From Nematostella vectensis (taxonomy: Eukaryota > Cnidaria > Anthozoa > Actiniaria > Edwardsiidae), in assembly GCF_932526225.1 (NCBI RefSeq), contig NC_064037.1, positions 11,700,203 to 11,764,202 on the forward strand: a DNA stretch of 64,000 nucleotides, given 5' to 3'. Shown here piece by piece: positions 12,410 through 26,600 of the stretch. Each line of letters begins with the position of its first letter. Positions within the stretch are counted from its first letter, which is position 1. The translations under genes were made by a program, and so were the position numbers. The notes below the pieces were generated by a model that saw nothing but the letters and a program-made list of their open reading frames with translations, ran no database searches and was not told the origin of the DNA.

Positions 12410-13752
12410 CCACTAACATATAGCGTAGTTATTAAAGAACAATGGTTAGAAACCACACCGAACTTCAAAGGGTCAAGTCTGGTTTTTAACCCTGTCACGC
12501 GGTTGCTTAGGTGCACAAGTCGAGTAAAAGAGAATATGTGAGCGTACACTTTGGTTTTTTGTGCAAAGAACGAAAAAAAACCCCTAGCGCACAGGAATTC
12601 TTTCCGTCGTGCCCAAGGGATTTCTTTCCGTGCTAACAGGAATTTTTCTCATGAGCATGAGATTCTTTTGTGCACTTAAAGCCCCATTGGCAAGCCAAAG
12701 CAGTTGTTGTTTTGATTAGCGTCATTGTCTTGCGAGCGATCAGATTGGAGGACTATAATACGCATAATTATTCACTAGCGACACTCGAGGTGCGTGTTTT
12801 GTCTTGTTTTCGCCGGTGAAGAAAGCTTTTCAGCCACTGTTTCCACAGTATTTAGGAAGACAAGAACATAACGTAACGAAGAAACGACCAAGCAACGCGT
12901 GCTACAGCATAAGGATCATTGACAAATAAAGAATGATGTCATCGGGAAAGATGTTGGTTTATTCCATATTCACTCAAACTCCAAACTATTCTTTGTTTTA
13001 TCACCGGTAAGTACTATAACCTGTAATTAGGTTAATAACCATAAAGCGAGAAGTCAAACACATAGGAAGTATATATTTCATTGCTATGATTCGCAAATTC
13101 GACTCGCGGCAAAACTTCTACCCTTCTACATTTTGTTTGTTCCTCTTGCATTTTCAGAGTTGCATCGAGGCTCACCTTTGAATCGAGCCTGATATTTTTA
13201 TTCCCTCTATATGTGAATGAGTGGCTCAGAGTCTGAAAAACTTTGACTTCCAGGAAAACTAAACCCAAATTCCTTTGTAGTCGCTGTGATTGTTATCACG
13301 CAATGCGTGCAAGATTCCCTATAGGCAAGATACTGGTATCGACACGAACGCAAAAAGCGAAGAATGTTCTTATCTTGTGTTAAATATACTCATAAAATGC
13401 AATAGGAATTCTGTATTGTTCTTGACGACGACTAATACAAGTTTCACGAACCTTTGTACATACTTCAATTTTCCCGTAACCTTCGGCTTCTGCTGGAGAT
13501 GGTACCGCTTTCATGACATCGCATAAATGCCAGCATATAGATAAGTCTTAGAATTATTTGCCAGGTATTGTTGTAAAACGATAAAGTAATAACTAATTAA
13601 AACTTTGAGCCGCATATCGACGATTTTAACGCGATTTTAACAACGATAGAAGAGGTTATTTAAAAGTTTGAAACAATTTGTAGACTTTCTATTTTAGCGC
13701 TAAGATAGAGCCTCGATCTGATGTAGGCTTGGTTGCTTATGGGCCTTTAAGG
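12410..13752. other. Intergenic region between the two-TM orphan and the PQ-loop gene
   Basis: No supported gene. Around 12585-12680 there are loosely repeated GGAATTCTTTCCG-like phrases. Open frames here are short and unremarkable. Confidence 0.5.
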
Positions 13753-15821
13753 TCATTGCTGATAAGTTTGAGGTCTGTTATCATATAGTTTGGTACCGTT
13801 TAACCAAGTGTATTTGAGGAACCAGACCAGAGCCACAACCAGAAAAACAGCCCAAACTTGCAGCAACTCAAGAGAAGCAAACATACTACTTCGACAATGG
13901 GGTGGGCCATCGGACCCATCAGGGGTGAGCTCAAGGCCCACAAGCCCCTACTAGAGTTAAACTTATGATTTCTTGGGCTAACACAGGTAACCCAAGCATT
14001 CGTTTTGTATTCTAGTACATTAGAGAATTTGCATAATCTCTTACGTGTTGATAACCATGAATACAACTTCCTTTCTTTATGATAGTTCTGTTGAGTAGTA
14101 CACTATACAGTTAGGTAGAGTTCATTAAATACCCAAAAGGAAGGAATGGGAATTGAGTTGGGGCTTGGAAAGGGGACTCTAAGTGGGGATATGGAATCCT
14201 GGATGTGGTTAAAAAATACGTTGAAACTGGACGATTGTAATTTTAAGGTGTCCCCCAGAGTCAGAATCCCCCCCCCTCCCTCAGGGTATTTAATGAACAC
14301 TCCTTTAGCTTGATGAACAGGCCTTGTGATTGGTAAAACTGAGCTTACCTGCATTCCATTAATGCAAGCAAGGGTGCTGCTGAAATAGGTCATGTACAAG
14401 TACTGGTGTGGTAATGCAAGAAGACTATGCCCTAGAAACTCAAATATCTTGGCAACCAGAGTTATGGCAACTGCTGGCGTGGACTGGCCACTGGTTCTCC
14501 TTAACCTTATGTTGACAGCAGTCTGCACAAAGATTTAGTCAACAAGTTATGATGAGTTATTATCAGGGGCTGATCCAGGATTTCTTGAAGGGGGTGTTAA
14601 TGAGGAGAAGGAACAAATATATAAAATATATGTATCTTGAAAATTGAATCTGTGGATTTTAGCTCTCATACTAAATATGTTGTCACCAACTTGCTGTGTC
14701 GTTGCGTGACCTTGCAAGCATAGGGTCTCTGGTTTTAATTGCTATTTCAGAGCATTTTGAAGAAAGTCTGCTCATATATTTCTTCTGCATATGCAAGTCT
14801 TCTCTACAGCCACTCTGACCTTTGTCACACAATCAGCTGCGTTGAAGATTGGGTTGCACAACAGTACACAATATAGTAATCTTATACACGCCCGTTTCCA
14901 GGATTTTATTTTGCGGGGGTCGAGAGTAGGGAATTTTTAAATCTTATCACCCCTGAAAAAGCAAAATGGGATGGATTTTTATTGGATTTGGCTGCAAAAA
15001 AGTTTAACTTTTAGAATAATGACATACCAGAATTTTCTAGAATACCTCATTTATCTAACTCGCTCATGCTTATTAATAGTTATGTCTACAAATAGCAAAT
15101 CTATTGTGAACTGAAAGTAGACTTTTCGCCATTATGTGTGTGTGGAGGGGGGGGGGGGGTGAAGGCACTTCCTGCACCCCCCTGGGGACAGGCCTATTAT
15201 ATATAGATGACAAAATGATAGTAGTTGGTAACAAAGAAAAATCCTGTAGTAGTATAGTAGAATTAATAAAATGACAGGACAGTGTGGCTTGTTGTTAGAA
15301 GGCCGGAGTTTACTGTTTCGGGTAGCAAAATTAAAAAAATATTTTATCAATTAAATACTAACCTGTGGAAATAACAGTACACTCCAGAGCACCAAAGCAA
15401 GCCACTGGATCTTTGCAGCCGTCTCTTTTACGTTCAATGCAAACTCTAGCGTTACAATCGCTGTCCATAATATCACACAGCCTCCGGCATAATATACCTT
15501 CAGCGCGGCAAGCTCTTTGGAGTAGGACCAGAATTGAACGAGAACAACAACACTTATAACGGCTACAGTAACTGTCGTGATACAAAAGTAAACTGGGAGC
15601 TTGACATGGAACACATAGAAGCTGTTTACAATGGAGGCCGTGAAGAAAGCCGTAGACCACAAGACACTAAGTCCATCTACAGATTTCTCGCGAAAGTTCT
15701 TATGTATCTGAGGAAGAAGCACGAAGCACCAAAGCGTGGCGTCCGTATAGGTACAAAACACGGCGAAGTTACAGCTTGTTGCGGATACTCCAGCTCTGCA
15801 GCTTTCGTAGGTGTGAATCAT
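13753..15821 (-). CDS. PQ-loop repeat membrane protein (SLC66-like)
   Basis: Three exons on the minus strand, 15363-15821, 14349-14522 and 13753-13947, are all phase 0 and total 828 nt (275 aa), the usual size for this family. Two PQ-loop signatures are present: LPQIHKNFREKSVDGLS near residues 37-53, and LFPQ continuing into TAVNIRLRRTSGQST across the exon 1/2 junction. Seven hydrophobic segments can be counted, the last being VWAVFLVVALVWFLKY in exon 3. PQ-loop proteins are seven-helix transporters, often of lysosomal or organellar membranes, that move amino acids, cystine or other solutes by a rocking motion around the PQ prolines. I cannot assign a subfamily or substrate. The exon 3 acceptor (CTAGTAG/G) was chosen because it is the one that keeps the last helix in frame with phase 0. 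Confidence 0.8.
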
Positions 15822-17664
15822 ATTTCGTAGTTGTGAATTTGAGGAGATACTGCAAGTTTGGGGGTGTTCTATGGAGACATGGAGGAAATATACTCTTCAG
15901 CTTTCATCATTACGATTGCGTTTTTATCTGGTCGCGTGACGTGAAGCGTGAAAGGCAGGCGGAAGTAAGTTAACATTGTTGGCGTTGTGTGACCAACCCG
16001 GCTACGCGGGTGAAGACTCGTCTGATGTCAACATTTTATTTTCTTCTAATCAACGGTATTTTTATTTTTGCGAAATGAAAATTTACAAAATCACGGTGAA
16101 ATAGCTGTAAAAATATGAACATTTCTATTTTACAGCCAAATTCATTGTTGTGCGACCTCGGCGAATCCAAAATCCATGTCTCGTTTGGGAATAGCGCGTG
16201 AAACAGAGTGGTTGCGCTGACGTTTAAAGCGTTAGCCCTTCGTCGGAGCAAAAAAGCAAAAAAAATTATAAGGACATGATAATAACATTTTTGCACCCGC
16301 TTGTCACAGGAGGGAGAACAATAGATTCACTGAAGATCAATTTTATTGTACAAGCTGATTTAATGGGTTTGTACATGGTTTAAGTTTACGAGGTTTAGGG
16401 TTGATGTCTACATTAACATCACTGCCTAGATGTCATGCCTTCACCGAAGGATTAACGTAATCAGTCTTCCTTGTACGACCAGACTAATCGTATGGTCTAA
16501 CTAATCTGGTTTAGCAAATGGTTTTGGTGTAATGCCTTTACTTTTGGGGTATTCTGTTATAATATGTTTTGAGATAAATATTATATTTCTAATAAATATA
16601 CATCGATATGTACATACACGTACAAACATACCTTAAATGGATGAAATATATTATTAATCCAAGGGCGGCGAGGGGTGGTGGTCTTTGCACGATACACGAT
16701 TGTAAAAAAAAAAAAAATTAGAAGGCCATTTCCACGAAGTTTTATAAGAATGTGTACGATTCACGGAGATCAAACAACGCCGCAATGGAGTCAACAAAAT
16801 GTCTTATGACCAAAATATGTTTTTTTTTCTTTCTTTCACTATTTAAGATTTACTAAAAACAAAATGCACATATACTCCTTCCAATTTTAGGTCTGCTTTG
16901 AAACGGGGAGGAAATGAGTGGTGTCATAAGTGGTGTTTGCTAAAAATCACAGCACTGAATCAACAGCGCACTTATCTAACTCTAAAATCTATCGATTCAC
17001 CACAGGTAAATAAGTAATGTTCGCATAAATGGTATGTTTTCTCTTTGTTCAGTTAATTTGGATCATACTTATAGCTATTAGATTCTTCTACTTCGATAAT
17101 TTCTTATATATACTCTATGACTTTTAATATAATTTCATTCATTTCATCATTTTGGTTTGTTCAGTCTCATTCGTCGATACGCCCTTCACAAGGCCAATTA
17201 AAACTACTAAAAATATTTACATAACAATTCGTTTTAAACATATTAAAAAAAAATTCCCATTTTCTTAATAATCACAACCAAAGCTGATTTCAATATACTA
17301 ATTCTACCTCTGTCTAAAATATGTTCATTTTTGACAGCAAGTTTGCTGTAACTACGTTCGAGCACGAGTATAGTAAAAAAGGCTTACTTATGTAGTATCC
17401 ACGGAATATTTCTCCGTTATTTACTCGTCACTGTCAGTACAATGACCATTCATGGTAAGATTGGTCAATAACACTGTACAATTCCTTGTGCAATCCAGCA
17501 GCTCCATAATTTCATTCGGTTCCCTACCTTGATGATATCTGGATTTACATCAGCTTGCCGCAAAAAAGGCGAAATTTCCCTTCTTTTACACTAGCAAATA
17601 TGTACATCTTACCTTGTAAGCCTCGTTAGTTACCTGACCATACTAACCAAACAAGTCTCTCCTA
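15822..17664. other. AT-rich intergenic region
   Basis: Lies between the start of the PQ-loop gene and the 3' end of PDE10A. It contains the reverse-oriented CTTCGTC repeat at 16199-16250, an A13 run at 16706-16718, and little else. No gene recognised. Confidence 0.6.
16199..16250 (-). repeat. Interspersed CTTCGTC/CGAAGGGC repeat, reverse orientation
   Basis: The reverse complement reads CCGACGAAGGGCTAACGC followed by AAACGTCAGCG, matching the element at 870-926 and 8782-8838 with a few differences. It lies outside any gene. Confidence 0.55.
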
Positions 17665-20600
17665 TTACGTTTTGCTCTCCTCTTTTGAGCCCTCATCAGT
17701 TTTCTCGCATTCTTTCTCTTTCTGTTCTTCTGTTACTATTTGCTCCTTATCGTCTCCTACGTGATTCTCTTTGTCTTCTGATTCGCTGTTGACCTCTTTC
17801 GCATCCTGTGATGGACTTGTTGTCTGTGAATCTTCCGAGATTTTATTACCCTCCTCCTTCTCTTTTTCTTTCTCTCTCTCCTTCTCTTCGGCAGCAATTA
17901 TTTCTTTCTGCTTAGCCACTCTTTCTGACCACAGCTTGAGATTTTTCCTAGAAAAATCAAATCAACCTTAGCCAGGAATCTTTATGACACTTTCTTTTTC
18001 AAGCGGTATTGACATCCTCACTACTTGTGGTCTATAGTAGTTCTGTATGGTTTGCCTATTTTAGTACTATATCCTAATGAGGAAATACAATTCTTGAAGT
18101 TAACTACCCAAAACAAGATAACTGAAATCGATTGTGCTTTCGCTAATATTTAGATGCAAATTACCGTTTTCATTGGTGTTAATTTAAAGACAACAAACTT
18201 ACTTTCCGCCATCGACGAGCGGTGCAAATTACCGTTTTCATTGGTGTTAATTTAAAGACAACAAACTTACTTTCCGCCATCGACGAGCGGTTTGGTTCCA
18301 GGGATAACTTTACCGAGTAGCTCGTAGCAAGGCAAACAAATACCGACAAGAAAGCCAACCTAAACCACAGACACAGTTGAGTATTTGTAATCAAATACCA
18401 TGATACAACGCGCGTTCAGGGTCTTAATAAGATAGAACAGAAATGATTTTAAATCAAGTTCCGAAGCCGCCAATAGCAAGTTGAAATATATTTCTTGTGT
18501 GCTTGATTCCATTGATAGGAGCAAAAGGGGGCAGCGGAGGGTACCTGGTGTGCTGGAAGCTCGTGTGCAGTGTTTCGATCCTTCATCGGGATTGGCTGCT
18601 TGCCTTGAGCCTTCTCCAGGTCACCCTGTGGTAAAACCCGACAAACAGGTTGGCGAAACAAGTAAAACAAGTCAGTTATAAACACGCGTGAAAAGACCCA
18701 AAAAACAGGCCAATTAAATAAGTGAGCGGGGGAAGTAACAAGTTAAAACAATATTTAAGGGGAATAAATTAGCGAAATAATTATAAATAAAAAATCTTAA
18801 CATGTAACAATAAACTATGCGTATTACAACACATTGTTGGAGAATAACGTATTACAACACTTTGATGGAGAATAACGAGTACCTCGGCGTAAAACTCCTG
18901 GTAGATGACCTCGACAATCTTGTACTGGATTCGCCAAGGCTTGGTACAGGCTGAAAGGTCACATGCAGTCATGCAAATCGCTCGCAAAAGACGCCTGAAA
19001 CAACATAAAAATATTAATATAAACACGAATAAAAATACGAAAATAGACGAAGGCAAAGGTAAAGGTTAACTGGTAAACAAAGGATAATTGACATATCAAT
19101 AGACAAGGCCAAAGGTTAACTGATTAACCAAGGTTAACAGGTATATCAAGGTAAATTCTTGAAGGTCTTTATACGAGAAGGCCTCTTTGTCTACGGATTC
19201 CTCCACTTTGGCCTTAATACCAAATAACCCACCTCCCCTCCCCCCCCGTCCCCTAACCCCAATAAAAAGCTACAGTCTTTCTTACCTGTGCTCTTGGTCA
19301 TCCCATGAGAATGTCCCTTTGTCTACGACGTCCTTAAGTTTGGCCTTGTTGCCAAAGAACAGCGCGAGATCCGTAGCTAGAATGCATTCCTTCATATACC
19401 CAAGCACAGTCTTGTACTCCGCAGAGTTGAGCTGGGAGAAGATGTTGTGACCTTCGTGCTGAAAAGGCAAGATAAGGTTAAAGTATGTCGGCTAAGAAGA
19501 GATAAAGTAGAAGAAGGTTCTTAAGTTAAAGTGATGGAGCTTGTTAAAGTGATGGAGCTCCTCCCCCCCCCCCCCCCCCCCCCCCCTGCTATACAGGTAG
19601 AGTGTTGAGGTCTGGTTGAAATGATGGTATTCCATGGTGGTCATACTGTACCCCCACCCTCTCCTCCCCCGCTATACCTGTAGAATGGTGATGGTCTGGT
19701 TGAAATGGTGGTGTTCCATGGTGGTCATACTGTACCCCCACCCTCTCCTCCCCCGCTATACCTGTAGAGTGTTGAGGTCTGGTTGAAATGATGGTGTTCC
19801 ATGGTGGTCATACTGTACCCCCACCCTCTCCTCCCCCGCTATACCTGTAGAATGGTGATGGTCTGGTTGAAATGATGGTGTTCCATGGTGGAAGTGCTGT
19901 ACACAGCAGCCAAAGGCGTACCCTCGTTCTTCATCCACGAGTTGGTGCGTCCGCGATGGTCGAGATCGTGACACAGACAAGCGAAAAACATGGCCAGCGC
20001 CTATACGTTCAAGCGCGAGAAAGGGGAATTTAGTTAAGGATAATGTATAGGGTCAAACCACCTTTAATTGCATCGCACTGTTGTTTTCATAAGTAAAAAA
20101 TTCTGTCCACATTTAATCTTCCTGGTATCGTCAGCCAAAACAATGCAGTGAATAGGGTTGTCTACTAAAGTACAAGAGTATTAGCATAAATCTACTACCA
20201 TAAAAGCTTTATACTGACCTCTAGTCCGGTGAAATTGTTATGTCCGGACCGTATGACCAGGTACATGCAATGTGCTACGGCAAAGGCATGTGTCCAGTTG
20301 TGATACGGGACCTTGCGGTAGTTCTTACGGACTGTCAAAACGAAGCGATACAGCTCGTCTAAATCAAACCTGTCAATCAAGCACACATATTTAGAACGAA
20401 TCAATGGCAATATAAAAATCTAGTTGCAGGCCTGCAAGCAGACTAAATTAATCTATCGGCTTAATTGTAATGCCTTATCATTCAGTGATGACGACAGGAT
20501 GGGATACTCATGCTACAACCATAAAAAACGCTTCATAATAATATTTTATGTTTTCGTTGCGGGCATAGTCATTTCTTTGGCACCCAAAAAGGTCACTTTC

Positions 20601-23600
20601 TCTCAGCGCAAGTCCCCTATTAGTGTATCCCCCTCATACACACCAAGTGTCAGTAGGCTTATGGCTAGAGATAATGGAACTGTGGATATGGATAAGTTTG
20701 AGGCAATATTCACATTCTTGGCTGAACTGGGATAAGCATTCAAGTGGTACTCTTATAAGGCATTTATTTATTTATCCGGTTTGCCATTGGAATTCAGCTG
20801 TAAGACTGCAAGCCTTACTCGAATGCTCGTCCGTAAGAGTACGAATATTGCTTTGTCAGTGAGGTCACATGTTTTAGGCTGAAGGACGGGGCCCACTGTG
20901 TAATCGTTCGTTAATTAATAAGTATTCCTTTATCGCAAGCCATTGGTCCTCGAACCTTATGGTATGAGCTTGCGAGATGAGCGCCGCACCAGTGGGCCAC
21001 CGTGGCTCTCTATAATGTAAGCAAATAACACTAAGCCACATCCACACGTTTTAACGCGGCACTATAACGTAAGTAAATAACACTAAGCAACATCCACACG
21101 TTTTACCGCGGCACTATAACGTAAGTAAATAACACCAATCCACATCCACACGTTTTACCACGGCACTCTATAACGTAAGCAAATAACAATAGGCCACATA
21201 TCGTGCCTTTATTCTTTAAATAATCTTCCGTCGATACAAAGACGTGTAATGTGGTATCTCAATTACCCGTATTTAATGGGTGACTAGGTAAATTTAATTA
21301 TAACTAGCATCATTTTTGGGAGCAACGTATTCGTAGTTTCGCGACCACCCATTACTAATAATCTTCACTTTGTCTGGGAATAGCGTGTAAGCAATCTGGC
21401 TGTGTGGGCGGTTGCAAACTATGCATTTGACTGTAAAACGGCCCACTAATGAACAAAGAGAACGCGCGTAGTATTGTAACTGTATAGTAAACTAAATCAC
21501 TCACCTTGACAGAGAGAACAAGTTCCTGGTCTGGAAGATCACTAGCTTAGGCATGACCTCCGAATCAAGGCTGTACGAGTCAAACTCATACCTGATAACA
21601 AAGTCAACGATTGTAAGAATCCAGTCATCACTAGTCTTTAGGTCTAACCAAGTCCTAATCAGAGCGACTGTTACGACTACAACTCTTACGTTTCGAGATC
21701 AGGATAAGGATCAGGGCAATCCAGCTCTTTCAGTCGGTGAAGCTCGCCTTCGGAGCACTTGCTGTGATATGAAAGAACCTCCAAAGCCACACGATGCTTC
21801 TGTTCAGACCGACGGATTTTGTCGTAGAGCTTAAAAATAAAGGACGAAAATGAGGTTAAATAAGATCGTCTTTCATTACAATCAAGATCAGTCAGTCAGT
21901 CAGTCAGTCAGTCAGTCAGTCAGTCAGTCAGTCAGTCAGTCAGTCAGTCAGTCAGTCAGTCAGTCAGTCAGTCAGTCAGTCAGTCAGTCAGTCAGTCAGT
22001 CAGTCAGTCAGTCAGTCAGTCAGTCAGTCAGTCAGTCAGTGTAATTCACCTTGGCGTGATGCAAAGCAAGCCCGCAGTAGATGGCAAAGGTCTGGAAAGA
22101 CTTCTCATCTGAAGAAAAACACATAATTAGACTACTGTGCATCGATATATGTATGTTTGAGGTGGTAAGGGTAGAGATTTTGTGGGAAAATAATTGAGAG
22201 GAAACGAGATTTGTAAGAGTCTCAAAGGAGTAAGCTCAACCCATTCCCATCTACACGATATTGAATCGATTGTGTAAAGGCCGATTCTCGTGTGCCAAAT
22301 TATTGAGTAGCATCAGAACCTTAAAGAAGTCAGGCAGTTGCTGCTTGAAAAAAAAAACATACAAAAACTTCAACAAAACTTTAATCACATGCTTTAAAAT
22401 GCATTAGCAAATATGCTTAACAAAAGATGTATAAACAAAGCAACTTATGACAGGACAATATATTTGAAGTGTAAGAGGGAAAGTCATAACAGATAGTCCC
22501 GGGCTTTCTCGACGATGACTAAATTATGTGATATGCAGACTTGCTTGTCGAGTTCTTGTCGCTGTTCAAGACGTGACAATCCACGCGAACGTCCTTTTCA
22601 CATCAACGGGCAATAAGAATACTCTAGAACTCCCTTGATAACTTCAGCGTGGATTAGGTCTATTATGACATTAGCCCTGTGTGATGTGGGGTCCTGTTCC
22701 TTCTTATCAGTCTTCTTTGATGGTAGAGAAGATATGACCAAAGACGCTTCAAGCTCCTCATCTTTGGTAGCTGTTGTCTTCTTTGGCGGTAGAGATGATA
22801 TCATTTTAGTCAAAGGCGTATCGAGTTCTTCCTCCTTAGTAGCTCTTTTCTTGTTTGGCGGTAGAGGAGATATCATTTCAGTTAAAGGTACTTCAAGCTC
22901 TTCATCTTTGGTGGCCCTTGTCTTCTTTGGTGGCAAATATACCATTTCAGTTAAAGGCGTTTCAAGCTCTTCATCTTTGGCAGCTCTTGGCTTCTTTCGC
23001 GGTAGAGAAGATATCATTTCAGTCAAAGGCGCTCCAAGCTCTTCATCTATGGTAGCCTTTGTCTCCTTTGGCGGTAGAGAAGCTATCATTTCAGTCAATG
23101 GTGCGTCGAGCTCGTCAACTTTAGTGGTACTTAGGGGTGTCCCACAGTTGTTACCATTGGTACATTCTTTATTCACGAGTGAAGATATAGGTTTACCAAA
23201 GGTGCAGGGCTCTTCCTGGACAATGTTTCCACAGCAATCAAATTCCACAGCCTGAGATAAGTCCAATACGACTTCTTGCTGACTGATCTCCTTGGGACTG
23301 CTTTCCTGCCAAACATCATACGGTTTTACCCAGCGCTCAGATTCCAGGTCTCGGACCGCTGCAGGAGAAGTCTTGTTTGGCGACATTGTCTTGGTGCAGC
23401 CATCTGAAAGTACTTGACTTTCAAGGCTTTGAGGACTGGAACCATTTTTCTCAACATCTTCATCAGCACTAGCCATGAGGCATATCGGTGGCGGTGAAAC
23501 ACATGATGTAAGTTCCAGACGAGTAGATTCTACGCATGTAACGCCTTCCATTTCCCTTTTATTAGAGTACTCGGCGTTAGCTGATAAATGGTCCAGACAA

Positions 23601-26600
23601 GAACATTCCTCTTGTTCACATATAACGCTATCCATGTCGGTAGCACTTGAGTATTTGTATTTAGCTGCTGTAAAATCTGGGCTAGAACTTTTGTCATGTT
23701 CACAAGTGGCACTATCCATGGCTCTTGCACAAGGACAGTTGTATTTAACTGGCGTAAGGTTTGGACTTGAGCATTCTTCTTCCTCGCATACAACACCATC
23801 CGTATCGTAAGGATCGACATTCTTATCCAAAGAAGGGACAGAGTCTTCCTTTTCTTGATTGAGTTCGACGGCATGGTTCGTATGAGTGTTCGTACTGATC
23901 GACTCTTCAACAACAACAGTGATGTAATCCACAAAGGAGCGAATGATCAGCTTAATCAACTCGCCCTGTAAGTTACTTTCTAGTTCTCCTGAGAAATCTT
24001 CAATTGGCGACAGCTTGTCACAAAGAGTATCCAGATTTTCCTGGCAAAGAACAGGCTCCTGACCAGGCATGTTCAATGCCAGGTCAGACTCCTCGAACTC
24101 ATGCTTATCTTCCAGGAACTCAAACTTACTAAGAGCGTCCTCAAAGCTATCATAACTATTTTGGTCAGACGTTTGCTCAAGTGCAGTCTCTTGGATATTC
24201 ATCGAAGCTTGGTTAACCAAGTATGTATTATCCACCAGGTTACAATTTCTCAAAACAGTTTCAGGGCTGACAACAAAACTCTCATCGGTATTTTCATTGT
24301 AGTCGTCCTCTTTTATAAACCGTCCTTCCGCCACACCAAAGTCCATTACTTTTGCCAGGAACGTATCAAAATTAGTAACATCCAGGACAGACTCTTGTCC
24401 AGGAAGATTAATAATTAGATCGTAATTCATGACTTCGTAATGATCTTCATGAAAGTCTAATTCCATCTCATCGATATCGAACTGATAGCACTGGAAGGTG
24501 ACGAAGAACCCCTCGTTTGATATGAAAGGCGGCGGTGAATTGAACAGATGCCGAGTGTAGTCTTCTATACATATATCGCACTGGTTTCCATCCCAGCACG
24601 GTAGCTCGGGAACACAGCTCGAAATGTAATCTTCCAAAGGAAACGTGCTTTCGTTTTCAAAATTTTCTTTTTGAGGTTGAACAATGTCTTCTGAAGTTGG
24701 GAGTAGATCTTCTAAGGTGTTTCCCAAGAAGGTATACGAGTTTGCTGTAAAGCTTTCCTGTTCTTGGTCAAAGACATCAGGTAACTGAGCTAAGTACGGA
24801 TCACAACTCCTTTCTTCGTTATCTCTCAGGGACGAATCGCTGCCGTAGTTTGCAAATAATTCATCAAGATAAAAAGACGTTGTAGACTGCAAGCTATGCA
24901 AACTGTCTCTACTTTCGGTACTTTGTAGTTCAGGGCACTGCACTTCAAGGTTTTCATTTCGTGTCAACTGCTGATGATAGAATCCAAACGGTTCAGGATG
25001 ATACACCGGAAAATCTGTTGCGTTTGAGTTCATATTTGTGCACACAGTGTCCTATTCCTGATCGATGCCACTCCCGATAAATCTATTTGTTATTCCGGCT
25101 GACCTTGATGAAAAATACAGGAGCCATGAAGTCGGTCCTCTAGCGTAAATATTTTTTTTTAAACGAAGCACCATCAAAATACGGCGTAATTACTACATTT
25201 AGAAGATATAGGATTCGCTGCTCGTACAAGTTGTAAAATTCAAAATTCCGAGGTTTGTATTTGTTTACCATTACGTATACGAGCACGCGCGCACTGTGAT
25301 AGACAATAGTGGAGCTAAGAAAAATATAACGTATTGACTTTTAATAAAATCATTATTTTCCCACCCTAACAACTGTTGGAGATATCATTACAATACTACA
25401 ACATATCAGATGCGATTTACCAAGAAAAACACGGTGTTGTTAGCGCGCGCCGATTTTGTGTAACGACTTTTTGAGCGCGCGTTTATGGACGTTCCATGAA
25501 TGAATCGAATAAAGGTTTCTAGTAGCATTCCTAAGAACCCGCTTTACATATCATGTTTTTGGTCGAAAAAGGCGACTTTCCTCAAGAAACTAAGTGACGT
25601 TTTGGTGATATAGGGGTAAATTTCAAATGTTACCAGAAGCTCTACCGTGCGACATAACGGAAAAACCTTGAAAATGCGCAAATCGAGATAGAGATAGAAG
25701 GCACGATTTCTTACAATGGCCACCGGTTCCTTGTATTACGGACTGATTTTCAAAACACAAATAACGTGAGGCCGAAATGCATATACCTTGATTTTGGCTT
25801 TTTCAGATATTTTTTCCCCGATCATCCTTGAGCTATGTATGGGATCAGGGACGAAAAGCTCTAATTTTAATGACACTTTACAAAAAGACGCATTAGATAT
25901 TTTGTTTGATATTAATTACTATGTACTTAGGGAAAAATTATGCCTTATTAGATGTGAAATGAGCTTATTTGAAGCGTCATGTCATGTTTTTCCGTCATGT
26001 CATGTTTTACCGTGCGCGTTTGGAGAAAAACACAGCGAAACCCGTATCATTGATCTATTATTACAGCTCTACTGTACTTAATTGATGATTAATTATACCT
26101 GAAGCCGTGAACACTCCAGACTTCTTGTTCACCATCTGAACAACGCCGATAATGCTGGAAATAGCAAAAAAAGAAATGTTGCAATGTTAACAAGATACCA
26201 TCTCGTGGGAGAACCTTAAGAAAACGAAAACTTCGAAAGTGAGCTTATTTGCAACTTGTCTTGAAAAAAGAATTTTAATTGCTAGTGCGTTTTCTTACGT
26301 GTGACACTCCATTTTTAACTTGTTGTTATTTTCCCAAAGTTTTAGGAAAAGAAGAACAAGAGAAGTAGCAGGAAAAAAAATTAACTCCGTGACATGGCGC
26401 GTGCGACTTGCAATCATTTTCTTTTGCGAGACAAGTTGCAAGGAAAAAACCCCGTACGTTTGACATGGCCTTCAGCAACTCGCTTGAATTAGCCGGTGGA
26501 AATGGCTGCTTTGTGTAACTCGGTGCAGTGTGGGAGTGTAAAATGACGGCGTGTGCACAAGTACTTACTTTCCCCTGATAAATATTGGCATACACAAAAG

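Noticed and set aside
22635-24418. Plus-strand open frames opposite the nested orphan gene
   Set aside because: They are antisense shadows of the 811-aa minus-strand frame, arising from its in-frame repeats.
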